Positions 35,076-46,338 of a stretch of DNA of 64,000 nt are shown here, piece after piece (the stretch's first letter is position 1; every line of letters starts with the position of its first letter). This DNA comes from Hydrocarboniphaga daqingensis (lineage in GTDB: Bacteria; Pseudomonadota; Gammaproteobacteria; Nevskiales; Nevskiaceae). The translations under genes were made by a program, and so were the position numbers. Under the pieces are notes generated by a model that was given only the letters and a program-made list of their open reading frames with translations, made no database searches and was not told where the DNA came from. The stretch lies in contig NZ_FQWZ01000007.1 in NCBI RefSeq assembly GCF_900129825.1, positions 1 through 64,000 of the forward strand. The letters are read 5' to 3'.

Positions 35076-35690
35076 TTGGCTCGACTGATTTTCTGTCTGA
35101 TCGCATCGCTGCTGGCGTCGCAAGCATTTGCACTGCAGCTCAGCGCTGATCTGGATTCCGCCCGCCCGGTGTTTGCGCCGGCATCCGCCAGCGCCACGAT
35201 GCAATTCCGTACCGCCGACTTGATCGACGGCGACGACGATCTGGCCATGGCCGAACTGCAGCTGTTGTTTTCCGAGCAGCTCGACAGCAACGATTACGGT
35301 GCGATTGATCCGGGCACCGAAGCGCTCGACAACGCTTCGGGCATGATCGGCGTGCGCTATCGCTATGGTTCTGCGTCCGAGAATGCAACCGATTGCTCTG
35401 GTCTGGTCCGCATGGCGTTCCGCAACGCGGGTGTCGACCTGCCGCGCTCGACGCGTGATCTGATCCACGCCGGCCGCGAAGTCGGCCTGCACGCGCTGCA
35501 GCCCGGCGACCTGCTGTTCTACCGCTTCCGCAAGAACCAGCTGCACGTGGCGATCTACGCCGGTAACCGCGAGATCATCCATGCCTCACCCGATGCCCGT
35601 CGCGTCGTCCGCACGCGGCTCAGCTCGCATTGGGACCGCCGCCTGGTCAAGGCGCGGCGCGTGCTGCCGTCGACGGCCACCGCTTACTAG
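35076..35690 (+). CDS. NlpC/P60 family cell-wall hydrolase
   Basis: This is a 204-residue exported protein starting at TTG 35076 (AGAGGT upstream) with a signal peptide ending near residue 19. The catalytic Cys is in TDCSGL (C107), with His residues in QLHVAIY (H157) and IIHAS (H169). It probably cleaves peptide bonds in peptidoglycan. About 85 residues of low-complexity sequence precede the catalytic domain. A TTG start is supported because no in-frame ATG lies in a sensible place. Confidence 0.87.
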   Translation: MARLIFCLIASLLASQAFALQLSADLDSARPVFAPASASATMQFRTADLIDGDDDLAMAELQLLFSEQLDSNDYGAIDPGTEALDNASGMIGVRYRYGSASENATDCSGLVRMAFRNAGVDLPRSTRDLIHAGREVGLHALQPGDLLFYRFRKNQLHVAIYAGNREIIHASPDARRVVRTRLSSHWDRRLVKARRVLPSTATAY

Positions 35691-35789
35691 CGTCGCCCTC
35701 GCGGAGGCGCGGCGGCGCCGTCCCGCAGCCACGCCCGGCCGTGTAGGCTTGCCGCTTCGTCCGGTTTGGCCGGCGCTCGTTCTCCATCG

Positions 35790-36632
35790 ATGGCTTCCGA
35801 TTCGCTGCCGCTGCTGACCCTGCCGGTACACCAAGCGCTGCTCGCGGCCCGCGATGCCGGACAGTCCAGCGTCGAGGTGTCGCTCGATCTCGGCCGCAGC
35901 CGGCACACGGTTGCGCTGGCCGCCGATCACTGGGGCTGGCGCGAGCAGCGTTTCGCGTATGCCGACGTCTGCAAGGACCGCACGATCTACCACTGGGACG
36001 GTGCCGGCTTCGTGCCGGTGTCGCGCTTCGGTGCTTCGCTGATCAAGCTGGTGCCGACGCACTGGGGTCCGCCGACCTTCGAGATCGACGGCATCAAGAT
36101 GCTGCCGACCGAGCAGGTGTCGCCTTACGACGACGCGCAGCGCAAGGTCGGGCTGATCCAGCCGCAGGGCAAGGTGGTGCTCGATACCTGCGGCGGCTTG
36201 GGGTACTTCGCTGCCTGGTGCCTGCAGGGCGGGGCGCGGCAGATCCTGTCGTTCGAGAAGAATCCCGACGTGATCTGGCTGCGCACGCTCAATCCCTGGT
36301 CGCCGGACCATCGGCTGCCCAGCGCATTGCAGCTGCAGCAGGGCGACGTGGCCGACGCGATCACGGCGCTGACGTCGGCATCGGTCGACGCGATCCTGCA
36401 CGACCCGCCGCGCTTCGGCATTGCCGGCGAGCTGTATTCGCAGCGCTTCTACGACGAGCTGGCGCGCGTGATCCGCCCGCGCGGCCGCTTGTTCCACTAC
36501 ACCGGGGCGCCCAACCGGCTGACCAGCCGCCGTGATGTGCCGTCCGAAGTGGCCGGCCGGCTGCAGCGCGCCGGCTTTCGTACCGAGTTCAACGGCGACG
36601 GCGTGCTGGCCACGCGCGGCGCCGGCCGCTAG
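35790..36632 (+). CDS. Class I SAM-dependent methyltransferase-like protein
   Basis: This is a protein of about 280 residues. The SAM-binding motif is VVLDTCGGLGYFAAW, and the later acidic motif ILHDPPRFG resembles the DPP(F/Y) of methyltransferases acting on nucleic acid or amino groups. It resembles a group of predicted archaeal-type methyltransferases. ATG 35790 is chosen; an upstream TTG (35766) adds eight residues. Substrate unknown. Confidence 0.75.
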   Translation: MASDSLPLLTLPVHQALLAARDAGQSSVEVSLDLGRSRHTVALAADHWGWREQRFAYADVCKDRTIYHWDGAGFVPVSRFGASLIKLVPTHWGPPTFEIDGIKMLPTEQVSPYDDAQRKVGLIQPQGKVVLDTCGGLGYFAAWCLQGGARQILSFEKNPDVIWLRTLNPWSPDHRLPSALQLQQGDVADAITALTSASVDAILHDPPRFGIAGELYSQRFYDELARVIRPRGRLFHYTGAPNRLTSRRDVPSEVAGRLQRAGFRTEFNGDGVLATRGAGR

Positions 36633-36745
36633 CGTCGCGGCTGCTGCGCTGTCGGCCTCGGCTGCGGCGGTCTACCATCGCAAGGCGAACGTTGCGCAGC
36701 GCATCGGCGCCTATCGCGCACCGTCATCCACTTGGGACGATCACC

Positions 36746-37588
36746 ATGAAACTGATATCCGCCGCGCCCTGGGCGCTGGCTGCTGTGCTGGCCGCATCCG
36801 TTTGCGCCGCTGCGGGCGCTAGGCCTGCCGCCGCGACCGATCCGCAACTGGAGGCGGCGATCGCCAGCCCTCAGCGCAGCGATGCTGATCGCCAGCGCGA
36901 CCGCTATCGCCATCCGCTGCAGACGCTGAGCTTCTTCGGCATCCGGCCGGACATGACCGTCGTCGAGGTTTCACCCGGCGCCGGCTGGTACACCGAAATC
37001 CTCGCGCCGTACTTGAGCAAGAGCGGCCGCTACTACGCGGCAGCGTCAGCGGTCAGCCTGCCGACCGCGTCCGACGGCGCCAAGAAGGCCGTGGCGGCGA
37101 TGACGGCGCGCTTTGCAGCCGACCCGGCGCGCTACGGCACGCCGGTGATCACCGAATTCCAGCCGCCGCTGCGTGTCGACATCGCGCCCGCTGCCAGCGC
37201 CGATCTGGTCGTCAGCTTCCGCAACGTGCACAACTGGATCGCACGCGACAGCGAGCTGGCGGCGTTCCAGGCGTTTTATGCCGCTCTCAAGCCCGGCGGC
37301 ACGCTCGGCATCGTCGAGCATCGTGGCAAGCCCGGCGAAACGGTCGACGAGATGAAGAAGACGGGCTATGTCAGCGAAGCCTACGTCAAGGCGCTGGCGC
37401 AGCAAGTGGGCTTTCGTTTCGTTGCCAGCTCGCCGGTCAACCACAACCCGAAGGACACCAAGGATCACCCCGAAGGCGTCTGGACCTTGCCGCCGACGCT
37501 GGAGTTGGGCGACCAGGATCGCGCCAAGTATGTTGCGATCGGCGAGTCCGACCGGATGACGCTGAAGTTCATCAAGCCGCAGCCCTGA
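36746..37588 (+). CDS. Exported SAM-dependent methyltransferase-fold protein
   Basis: This is a 280-residue protein starting at ATG 36746 with an apparent signal peptide (residues about 1-28). The SAM-binding motif is TVVEVSPGAGWYTEILA, followed by LVVSFRNVHNW and LKPGGTLGIVEHR. Such predicted exported methyltransferases are common in proteobacteria, but their reaction is unknown because SAM is not expected in the periplasm. The helix at the start may also be a membrane anchor. Confidence 0.78.
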   Translation: MKLISAAPWALAAVLAASVCAAAGARPAAATDPQLEAAIASPQRSDADRQRDRYRHPLQTLSFFGIRPDMTVVEVSPGAGWYTEILAPYLSKSGRYYAAASAVSLPTASDGAKKAVAAMTARFAADPARYGTPVITEFQPPLRVDIAPAASADLVVSFRNVHNWIARDSELAAFQAFYAALKPGGTLGIVEHRGKPGETVDEMKKTGYVSEAYVKALAQQVGFRFVASSPVNHNPKDTKDHPEGVWTLPPTLELGDQDRAKYVAIGESDRMTLKFIKPQP

Positions 37589-37612
37589 CGCAGATCGTGC
37601 CGCGCGGCGTGT

Positions 37613-40303
37613 TTACTCGATGATGCCGAGACGCCGCGCGGTGATGATCGCTTCGGATCGGCTGGTCACGTGCAGCTTGGCGAAGATGTTCTTCAAGTGA
37701 AACTTGATCGTGTTTTCGGACACGAACAAGTGCTGCGCCATGCCCTTGTTCTTCACGCCCGAGCCGAGCAGCGCCAGCACATCGATTTCACGTTCCGACA
37801 GCGGCTCGTGCTGAGGCTCGGCGGTCACGGGCGGCGCATTGCCGGTGATGCCGATGCGGCAGCAGGCGAGCACCGCGCTGATGAACTCGGTGCTCACCGG
37901 CAAATCGCCGGTCTGCGGATGCAGCAGCATCGCGCTGTACATGTCCTGCAGCAGCTTGGCGATCGTGCGGCCTTCGTTGGCGAACACGCTGATGAAGCCG
38001 CCCAGCTCGGCGGCGCGGATCACGCCTTGCAATAGCCGCTGTGCGCCGCGTCGGTCCCCGCGGCGATCCAGCAAGACCGCGTCGAGCAGTTGCAGCTTCA
38101 TGGTCCGGAATGGCCGGTTGTGCGATCGCAGCTTTTCGGCGTCCAGTGCTTCGCGCGCCGCCGTGACCGGACCTGCATGCGCGAGCAGACGCAGCCGGCC
38201 CAGGACCTCGCATTCCAGCTCTTCCGAAAACGGAACCCAGCCTGACGGCAACAACGTCGGCGCGATCGTGTCGGCCAGCGCCTGAGCCTGTGCCAGATCA
38301 TCGTCGGCGATCGCAGTGCGCACACGCTCCCAGCCGATCAGCGCCTGCAGCCGCGACCAGCGATTGCGTTCGGCGATGTCGGCCGCGACGTCGAGCAAGG
38401 CCTCGGCCTGGCTGCGATCCCCGCTGCTAGAGCGCATCCGCGCGGCCGACAGAAACGCCACCGCAAAGAAATCCGGCAGCGCCGAGCCGGAGATGATCGA
38501 GCGGTGCTGATCGAACAGCGCCAGCGCCGACGCGTACTGGCCGGATTCGTACAGACCCCAGACGTAGCAAGACACCAGCGCCGCCAGCGAGAACGACTCA
38601 CCCAGCTCGGCGTAATGCGTGGCGAGTCCTCGTTGGAAGATCGTGATCGCCTCGTCGAGACTGCCTTGCAGCAAGGCGCTGGCACCGGCGACGCCGACCG
38701 TATAGCCGTGGCTGAAGGCGGCCTTGCCCATCACGTTGCAGCGCCGCGCGACATGGATGTGATGGTCGACTTCGGCAAAGCGACCGAGCGTGATTTCGCG
38801 ATAGGCCAGCAGGTTCGACGCGGCACCCAGTTCGAAGGCGCTAAAGCCGCCGGGCTGCAGCGCATCGACGGGCACGCGGTCGATCAGAGCAAAGGCTCGG
38901 GCGGTGTCGTCGGCGGCCACCGCCGCCATCGACAGCACGATATCCGGGCTGGTCGTCGCCTCGACGCTGCCCGATCCGATCAGCGTATCGAACAGCGCCA
39001 GCAGCGGCGGCAGCTTGTCGAAGCGACGCAGAAACACATAAGCGTAGGCGACCGCGATCGACAGATCGGCGCGCTTGGCGATCTCGTCGAACGGCAGCCG
39101 GTCAGACCAGTATTCGAGCGTGATCAGCGAGCCGTTGGCGACCAGCTCCTTGCCGAAGACGGCGAGTGCATCGGCAGCGGCGCCGACGTCGCCGCATTCC
39201 AGCCAGTGGTACACCGCATCTTCGTAATAGCCGTGCTTGAGGTTCCACGCAGCGGCGCAGCGATGCGCATCGGCCTTAGCGGCGGCCGATGTCCGACCGA
39301 ATTCGGCGATCAGGAAGTCGGAGAACAGCCCGTGATATCGGAACCAGACGCCATCGATGCCGAGGCGTCGCAGGAACAGGCCCGAGCGTTCCAGGTCGAG
39401 CAGGATGTGGACGGCGTCGCTACGGCCGGTCACCGCCTGGCATAGCGGACCACACAGCCGCTTGAGGATCGACGTTTTCAGCAGAAAGTCGCGGATGCCC
39501 GGCTCCTGCAGCATCAGCACGCGGCTCGACAGATACCGCGCCAACTCCTGAGTCTGCGGCGGCGGTAGGTGCAGTGTGCGGCGTACGTCGGCGCTCGACA
39601 GACTCAGTCCGTAGAGCTGTACGGCGACGGGCCAGCCCTCGGTCAGACGGAAGATCGAATCGACTTCGTCGCGGGTGACCTCGGTGCCGAGTTGAGCATC
39701 GAAGTAGCGTGATACCTCGTCGCGCGTAAAGCGCAGATCTTCGGTGCGCAGCACCACCGCGCGGCGACTGACGATCATTCGCGATAAGTGGATTGCCGGC
39801 TCGGCGCGCGTGCCGATGTAGACGCGCACGTGCATCGGCAGGCGCTCGAACCATTCCTGGCAGAAGCCAAGCAGATCAGGCTGCTGCAACTGCTGGAACT
39901 CATCGAAGAACAGCGCGATCGGCTCGCGGGACTGCATCAGCCGGTCGATCAGCCAGTCGGAGGCGCGTCGTGGAATCAGCGCATCGTGTTGCGCGGTATC
40001 CGCCTCGCGCACATCGACCGGTGCAACCCGATCGATCACCGCTTGCAGGTGTACCGAGAAGCGGCGCGTATCGTTGTCGGCGTTGTCGAACGTCAGCCAC
40101 GCGGTGCGGGCGCCGTCGCGTTCGGCGCGCTCTTTGAACTGCAGCAGCGTCGTTGTCTTGCCGTGGCCGGCGGGCGCTTGCAGCAGCACGAGTTGCACCG
40201 ATGGATCATCGAGGCCGCGCGCAAACAACGCATCACGCGCAATCGCATCGGGTAGGTTGCGCGGCGCGTCCAGTTTCTGGACGTTGATTTCCGAAGCGGT
40301 CAT
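37613..40303 (-). CDS. LAL-type LuxR transcriptional regulator (MalT-like)
   Basis: This is an 896-residue regulator. The N-terminal ATPase domain has Walker A APAGHGKTTT (43-52) and Walker B-like ALFFDEFQQL. The middle is a long TPR-like alpha-solenoid sensor. The C-terminal LuxR helix-turn-helix is LSEREIDVLALLGSGV and VSENTIKFHLKNIFAKL (residues about 830-895). These regulators sense small molecules and activate catabolic operons. Its gene ends near the aldehyde dehydrogenase end of the oxidation gene set (40549-47955), and a second LAL regulator lies at the other end. Confidence 0.92.
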   Translation of the reverse strand: MTASEINVQKLDAPRNLPDAIARDALFARGLDDPSVQLVLLQAPAGHGKTTTLLQFKERAERDGARTAWLTFDNADNDTRRFSVHLQAVIDRVAPVDVREADTAQHDALIPRRASDWLIDRLMQSREPIALFFDEFQQLQQPDLLGFCQEWFERLPMHVRVYIGTRAEPAIHLSRMIVSRRAVVLRTEDLRFTRDEVSRYFDAQLGTEVTRDEVDSIFRLTEGWPVAVQLYGLSLSSADVRRTLHLPPPQTQELARYLSSRVLMLQEPGIRDFLLKTSILKRLCGPLCQAVTGRSDAVHILLDLERSGLFLRRLGIDGVWFRYHGLFSDFLIAEFGRTSAAAKADAHRCAAAWNLKHGYYEDAVYHWLECGDVGAAADALAVFGKELVANGSLITLEYWSDRLPFDEIAKRADLSIAVAYAYVFLRRFDKLPPLLALFDTLIGSGSVEATTSPDIVLSMAAVAADDTARAFALIDRVPVDALQPGGFSAFELGAASNLLAYREITLGRFAEVDHHIHVARRCNVMGKAAFSHGYTVGVAGASALLQGSLDEAITIFQRGLATHYAELGESFSLAALVSCYVWGLYESGQYASALALFDQHRSIISGSALPDFFAVAFLSAARMRSSSGDRSQAEALLDVAADIAERNRWSRLQALIGWERVRTAIADDDLAQAQALADTIAPTLLPSGWVPFSEELECEVLGRLRLLAHAGPVTAAREALDAEKLRSHNRPFRTMKLQLLDAVLLDRRGDRRGAQRLLQGVIRAAELGGFISVFANEGRTIAKLLQDMYSAMLLHPQTGDLPVSTEFISAVLACCRIGITGNAPPVTAEPQHEPLSEREIDVLALLGSGVKNKGMAQHLFVSENTIKFHLKNIFAKLHVTSRSEAIITARRLGIIE

Positions 40304-40485
40304 CGGCAGTGAATCGCAGCCGGCGCGGCAGCAGACGGGCTCACCAGATCGGGCCTGCTGTCAAAGCCGTGTATCGGAATCGCGCGACGCGCTTGCAGGC
40401 GATGGAAACATCAGCGGAGTGTTCAGAGTCGGTGCCGAACTCGATGGTAGCACCTGCTCGCGTATCGACTGCGGGGCAGCGTGAT

Positions 40486-40521
40486 GCCCGCAGACCGCTG
40501 TCGTCGCAGCGGCCTGCGGGC
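40486..40521 (-). other. Hairpin between regulator and aldehyde dehydrogenase genes
   Basis: There is a 14-bp GC-rich stem (40486-40493 plus 40495-40500, pairing with 40507-40512 plus 40514-40521) with one A-C mismatch and a six-base loop, and no clear T run. It lies just downstream of the aldehyde dehydrogenase stop codon. It may terminate or stabilise the transcript of that operon. Confidence 0.5.
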
Positions 40522-40548
40522 CTTACATCACAAGGTCGTGCGCCGTGC

Positions 40549-41997
40549 TCAGCCCGAGACGTAGGTCGAACGCAGCTGCTGGTAACCCGACAGCGTCTCC
40601 GGACCCAGTTCGCGACCCAGGCCGCTGGCCTTGACGCCACCAAACGGCGAACCGATCGACAGCGCATAGCCGTTGATGCCGATCGTGCCAGTCTGGATCT
40701 GATTGGCGACGCGCAGCGCGCGATCGGTATCGGCGCTCCACACCGAGCCACCTAAGCCGTAGATCGTGTCGTTGGCGATGCGGATCGCCTCGGCTTCGTC
40801 CTTGTACGGAATCACGGCCAGCACCGGCCCGAAGATTTCTTCGCGTGCGATCACCGCATCATTGGTCACGTCGGAGAACACGGTCGGCTGCACGAACCAA
40901 CCACGGCTCTGGTTTGCAGGACGCCCACCGCCGGTGACCAGACGCGCTTCGCTCTTGCCCTTGGCGATGAAGCTTTCGACGCGCTGGCGGTGTGCGGCCG
41001 ATGCCATCGGACCGACGTGCGTCGACGGGTCGAGTGCATTGCCGACGTTCATCGACGACACCGTCGATGCAATCGCGTCGACGATCTGGCCGTAGCGGTT
41101 GGCCGGCGCCAGGATGCGCGTGCAGCTGAAGCAGGTCTGACCGTTGTTGATCAGCGACACCATCGGCAGGCCGGCGAGCACCTGGTCGAGATTGGCGTCG
41201 TCGAGAATCACCGCAGCCGACTTGCCGCCGAGTTCCAGCGTGACCGGCCGCAGCAGTTCGCCGCAGACCTTGGCGATCGAGCGGCCTGCCGGCGTCGAGC
41301 CGGTGAAGGCCACTTTATCGATGCCGGGATGCGATACCAGGTAGGCGCCGACTTCACGGTCGGCCGCGACCCAGTTGATCACGCCGGCCGGTACGCCGGC
41401 TTCAATCGCCGCTTCAGCGATCAGGTAGCTGTCGAGCACGGTGCCGGGCGACGGCTTGATGACGATCGTGCAGCCGGCCGCCATCGCCGGTGCGATCTTG
41501 GTCATCGCCAGCACCACGGGATAGTTCCACGGCACGATCGCCGCGACGACGCCAATCGGACGGCGGCTGACGATGGTTTCCTTGCCCAGCTGAGACGGCC
41601 GCGTTTCATCAGGCGACTGACTGCCGATCAACTCGGCGTAGTAGCCAAGCAGTCCCACCGGCAATGTGCCTTCGAACAGCGCGCTCAGCGATGCCGGCAT
41701 GCCGTTCTGCATGCTGACCAGCTTGGCGATTTCAGTCGAGCGCTTGTTCAGTGCTTCGGCGAAGCGACCCATCACGGCGGCACGTTCGGCAGCGCTCGAT
41801 GTGGCCCAGCCCGAATGATCGAACGCGTGCCGCGCGGCAGCGACGGCACGATCGACGTCGGCTTCGGCCGCTTCGGGCACCGAGCCGAGATGTTCTTCGG
41901 TCGATGCATTGGTCAGATCGAAGCGTCGCGTCGTCGACGGCGCGACCCATTGGCCACCGATGAAGAATGCATTGCGAGAGTAGTCGTTGCTTGCCAT
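40549..41997 (-). CDS. NAD(P)-dependent aldehyde dehydrogenase
   Basis: This 482-residue ALDH superfamily enzyme has the cofactor region VPWNYPVVLAMTKIAPAM, the general-base Glu in LELGGKSAAVIL and the catalytic Cys in NNGQTCFSCTRI. It would oxidise the aldehyde formed by the alcohol dehydrogenase encoded just upstream on the same strand. The gap of 135 bases suggests the same operon or a second promoter. Confidence 0.93.
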   Translation of the reverse strand: MASNDYSRNAFFIGGQWVAPSTTRRFDLTNASTEEHLGSVPEAAEADVDRAVAAARHAFDHSGWATSSAAERAAVMGRFAEALNKRSTEIAKLVSMQNGMPASLSALFEGTLPVGLLGYYAELIGSQSPDETRPSQLGKETIVSRRPIGVVAAIVPWNYPVVLAMTKIAPAMAAGCTIVIKPSPGTVLDSYLIAEAAIEAGVPAGVINWVAADREVGAYLVSHPGIDKVAFTGSTPAGRSIAKVCGELLRPVTLELGGKSAAVILDDANLDQVLAGLPMVSLINNGQTCFSCTRILAPANRYGQIVDAIASTVSSMNVGNALDPSTHVGPMASAAHRQRVESFIAKGKSEARLVTGGGRPANQSRGWFVQPTVFSDVTNDAVIAREEIFGPVLAVIPYKDEAEAIRIANDTIYGLGGSVWSADTDRALRVANQIQTGTIGINGYALSIGSPFGGVKASGLGRELGPETLSGYQQLRSTYVSG

Positions 41998-42132
41998 CTA
42001 TCCTTCTCCTCCAAAGAGCCGATCGAATCGCCTCACCCGCGCGAACGGGGCTACATGAGGGATTCGATTCGGAGTACCTGGTAATTGATTTCGCGTATCA
42101 GGTCGTGCCATTCCGGCGCGGCGAAGCAGGGC

Positions 42133-44289
42133 TCAGGACGTCGAGCCCAACTGCGTTTGAAGGTCGTTGGCGCGCTTGATGATGTACTGGTGGATCGCTT
42201 CGACGTCTTCAGGCTTGAGCGTGTCGCTGAAGCCCGGCATGCCCTTGGCGCGATACGCACCCGCGACGATGCCGGCGAACATCTCGTGCTTTTCCGGCGT
42301 CATGTAGCGCAGGTCGGGGATCACCGATCCCGCCAGCGCATTGGGGCCGTGGCACATGCCGCAATGGCCGTTGTACAGATCACGTCCTTGCGCCACGACG
42401 GCCTCGGTCGCGGTGACCGGCGGCTGCTTGGGCTGCGTTCGCGGCTCGTTCTTCGGCGGCGGTAGCGTGGCGGTGCCGCCGATCTTGTAGGTCAGCACGC
42501 GCGCTTCCGGCCGCACCTTGGCCGGCTCCGACAACGCACCGAGCGCCAACGGGAACGCACCGCCCCAGCCGGCTTCGACGGTGACGTACTGCTCGCCGTT
42601 GATCTCGTAGGTGACCGGACCGGCCATCACGCCCGTATTGGCCGGCGTTTCCCACAGCTTGCTGCCGGTTTTGGCGTCGTAGGCGACGAAGCGGCCATCG
42701 GCCGTGCCCTGAAACACCAGGTTGCCGGCGGTGCTCAGCGTGCCGCCGTTCCACACGGTGACATAGCTCTGGCGCCAGACTTCCTTCTGCGTGACCGGGT
42801 CCCAAGCGACCAGATGGCCCTTGTGCATGTCGGTGACGCCCTGCAGTGCCTTGGCATCGTTCTCGGGCAGTGCGATCGGTGTCGAGCCCATGTGCCACGT
42901 GCCCTTGCCGCTGAAGTCCTGCTTCGGGTCCGGCGTGAACAGTGCAACGGCTTCCTGCATCGGAATGTAGACCAGGCCGGTATCCGGGTTGAACGACATC
43001 GGCTGCCAGTTATGCGCACCGAGCGGACCTGGGCTGACCAGTGCCGGCTTGGTTGCCCAATCGGCTTCCGGATTTTCGACAGGGCGGCCGGTCTTCAGGT
43101 CAACGTGCGTCGCCCAATTGGCCGGCGCGAATTTCTCGGCCGAAATCAACTGACCATTGGCACGATCGATTACATAGAAGAAGCCGTTCTTCGGCGCTTG
43201 CATCAGCACCTTGCGCGTCGTGTCGCCGAACTTTAGATCGGCCAGGATGATGTGCTGCGTGGCGGTGTAGTCCCAGGTGTCGCCCGGCGTGGTCTGGTAA
43301 TGCCAGACGTAGTCACCGGTGTCGGGCTTGATCGCGACGATCGACGACACGAACAGGTTGTCGCCACCGCCGGGGCTGCGTGATGCGCGGTTCCAGAACG
43401 AGCCATTGCCAGTGCCGACGTAGAGCAGATCGAGATCGGCGTCGTAGGCCATCGAGTCCCAGGCCGTGCCGCCGCCACCGCCGCCCTTGTCCCACCAGCG
43501 CGAGCCTTTCCATGTCGGCATCGCGATCTTCATCGCTTCGCTCTCAGGCGGCTTGGACGGATCACCCGGCACCGTGAAGAAGCGCCACAGCATCTTGCCG
43601 TCGGCGGCGTCGTAAGCGCTGATGTAGCCGCGCACGCCGAGCTCGGCACCGCCATTGCCGATGATGACCTTGCCTTTGATGATGCGCGGCGCACCGGTGA
43701 CGGTATAGCTGCGCGAATGATCGACCACGGTGTCGACTTCCCACACCTTGGCGCCAGTGGCCGCGTCGAGCGCGATCAAGCGGCCGTCGTAGGCGCCCAC
43801 GTAAACCTTGCCCTTCCACACGGCGACGCCGCGATTGGCCACGTCGCAGCAGCCGTCACGCGCCTTGTCGCGCGGCACTTGCGGGTCGAACTTCCACAGC
43901 TCTTTGCCGGTGACCGGGTCGAGCGCGCTGACGATCGAATAGGCATGGGTGACGAACATGATGCCGTCGACGACGATCGGCGTGCCTTCGGTGGCGCGGT
44001 CGACGTCGAGTCGGTAGCTCCAAGCCAAGCCGAGCTTGCCGACGTTTTCGTGATTGACCTTGGTCAGCGGGCTATAGCGCTGCTCGCTGTAGGTGCGACC
44101 GGTGCTCATCCAAGAGCCCGGCTCTTTGTCGGCCGCGATGATGCGCGCTGCATCGACACTGGCCGCGGGTGATGCAGCAGCAGCTGGCGCGGTGCTGGCT
44201 GCTGCGCTCTTATCTGGTGATGGCTTGCAGGCCACCATCGTCAGCAGCAGGCACGGCAAAGCCGCGGCGGCGAAACGGTTCATTCTCAT
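42133..44289 (-). CDS. PQQ-dependent alcohol dehydrogenase with C-terminal cytochrome c (quinohemoprotein)
   Basis: This is a protein of about 718 residues with a lipoprotein-like signal (LLLTMVAC, Cys21). An eight-bladed propeller holds PQQ: the adjacent cysteines C147-C148 (DGCCDV) form the family disulfide, and [13 protein letters not shown] and similar W-motif repeats follow. The C-terminal cytochrome c domain has CxxCH (C643, C646, H647) and the Met ligand in GMPGF. This is the quinohemoprotein alcohol dehydrogenase type that oxidises primary or terpenoid alcohols in the periplasm. Start 44289 fits GAGGAG. The gene follows the flavin monooxygenase gene after 26 bases, in the same operon. 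Confidence 0.93.
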   Translation of the reverse strand: MRMNRFAAAALPCLLLTMVACKPSPDKSAAASTAPAAAASPAASVDAARIIAADKEPGSWMSTGRTYSEQRYSPLTKVNHENVGKLGLAWSYRLDVDRATEGTPIVVDGIMFVTHAYSIVSALDPVTGKELWKFDPQVPRDKARDGCCDVANRGVAVWKGKVYVGAYDGRLIALDAATGAKVWEVDTVVDHSRSYTVTGAPRIIKGKVIIGNGGAELGVRGYISAYDAADGKMLWRFFTVPGDPSKPPESEAMKIAMPTWKGSRWWDKGGGGGGTAWDSMAYDADLDLLYVGTGNGSFWNRASRSPGGGDNLFVSSIVAIKPDTGDYVWHYQTTPGDTWDYTATQHIILADLKFGDTTRKVLMQAPKNGFFYVIDRANGQLISAEKFAPANWATHVDLKTGRPVENPEADWATKPALVSPGPLGAHNWQPMSFNPDTGLVYIPMQEAVALFTPDPKQDFSGKGTWHMGSTPIALPENDAKALQGVTDMHKGHLVAWDPVTQKEVWRQSYVTVWNGGTLSTAGNLVFQGTADGRFVAYDAKTGSKLWETPANTGVMAGPVTYEINGEQYVTVEAGWGGAFPLALGALSEPAKVRPEARVLTYKIGGTATLPPPKNEPRTQPKQPPVTATEAVVAQGRDLYNGHCGMCHGPNALAGSVIPDLRYMTPEKHEMFAGIVAGAYRAKGMPGFSDTLKPEDVEAIHQYIIKRANDLQTQLGSTS

Positions 44290-44315
44290 TCTGGTTGTCT
44301 CCTCAAAGCCCCTGG

Positions 44316-45938
<1,623 letters not shown>

Positions 45939-46338
45939 TGTTGGGTACCCGTGATCGAGTGGCGGCCGCAGCCGACCGGCGTGGACTGACATCCCGAGAG
46001 GACCAAACCAGACCGGCGCGCAAATCCGTCGCTCGCAAGCCCGCTTTCAGGTGACCGACTCTGAACGCGATGCGGGACTGGTTCTAATATCGTCAGCAGC
46101 CTTCATTGAGCCACTGCGCCTCTCTCAAGCCGATCGTATGAAAGGGGTGTGCGGTCGGCACTACCCAAAATGGGTAGGCACAGACACTGGGCGGCGACTC
46201 TATGCTGTGGTCGGGTCGCAGCACTGCGGCTCGCTTGCGTGCTGCGCCGCGCCGGTCGAGGACCGCGCGACAGCGCGCACCATTCAGGCTTCCCCGATGC
46301 ATCACCCAGAGGATGCACGTCCACACGAGGAGACCCCG
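45939..46338. promoter_or_regulatory. Divergent promoter region between monooxygenase operon and acyl-CoA ligase
   Basis: This 400-base intergenic region separates the minus-strand monooxygenase operon from the plus-strand ligase gene. It holds one clear inverted repeat, CTACCCA at 46161-46167 and TGGGTAG at 46171-46177 with an AAA centre. I see no convincing -35/-10 pair. It is probably the control region for both transcripts and a candidate binding site for one LAL regulator. An open frame continues upstream of the ligase start but shows no conserved sequence. Confidence 0.6.

Noticed and set aside
46161-46177. Palindrome as a MalT box
   Set aside because: MalT boxes are short asymmetric GGGGAKGAGG-type sites, not a 17-base palindrome, so the regulator is unassigned.
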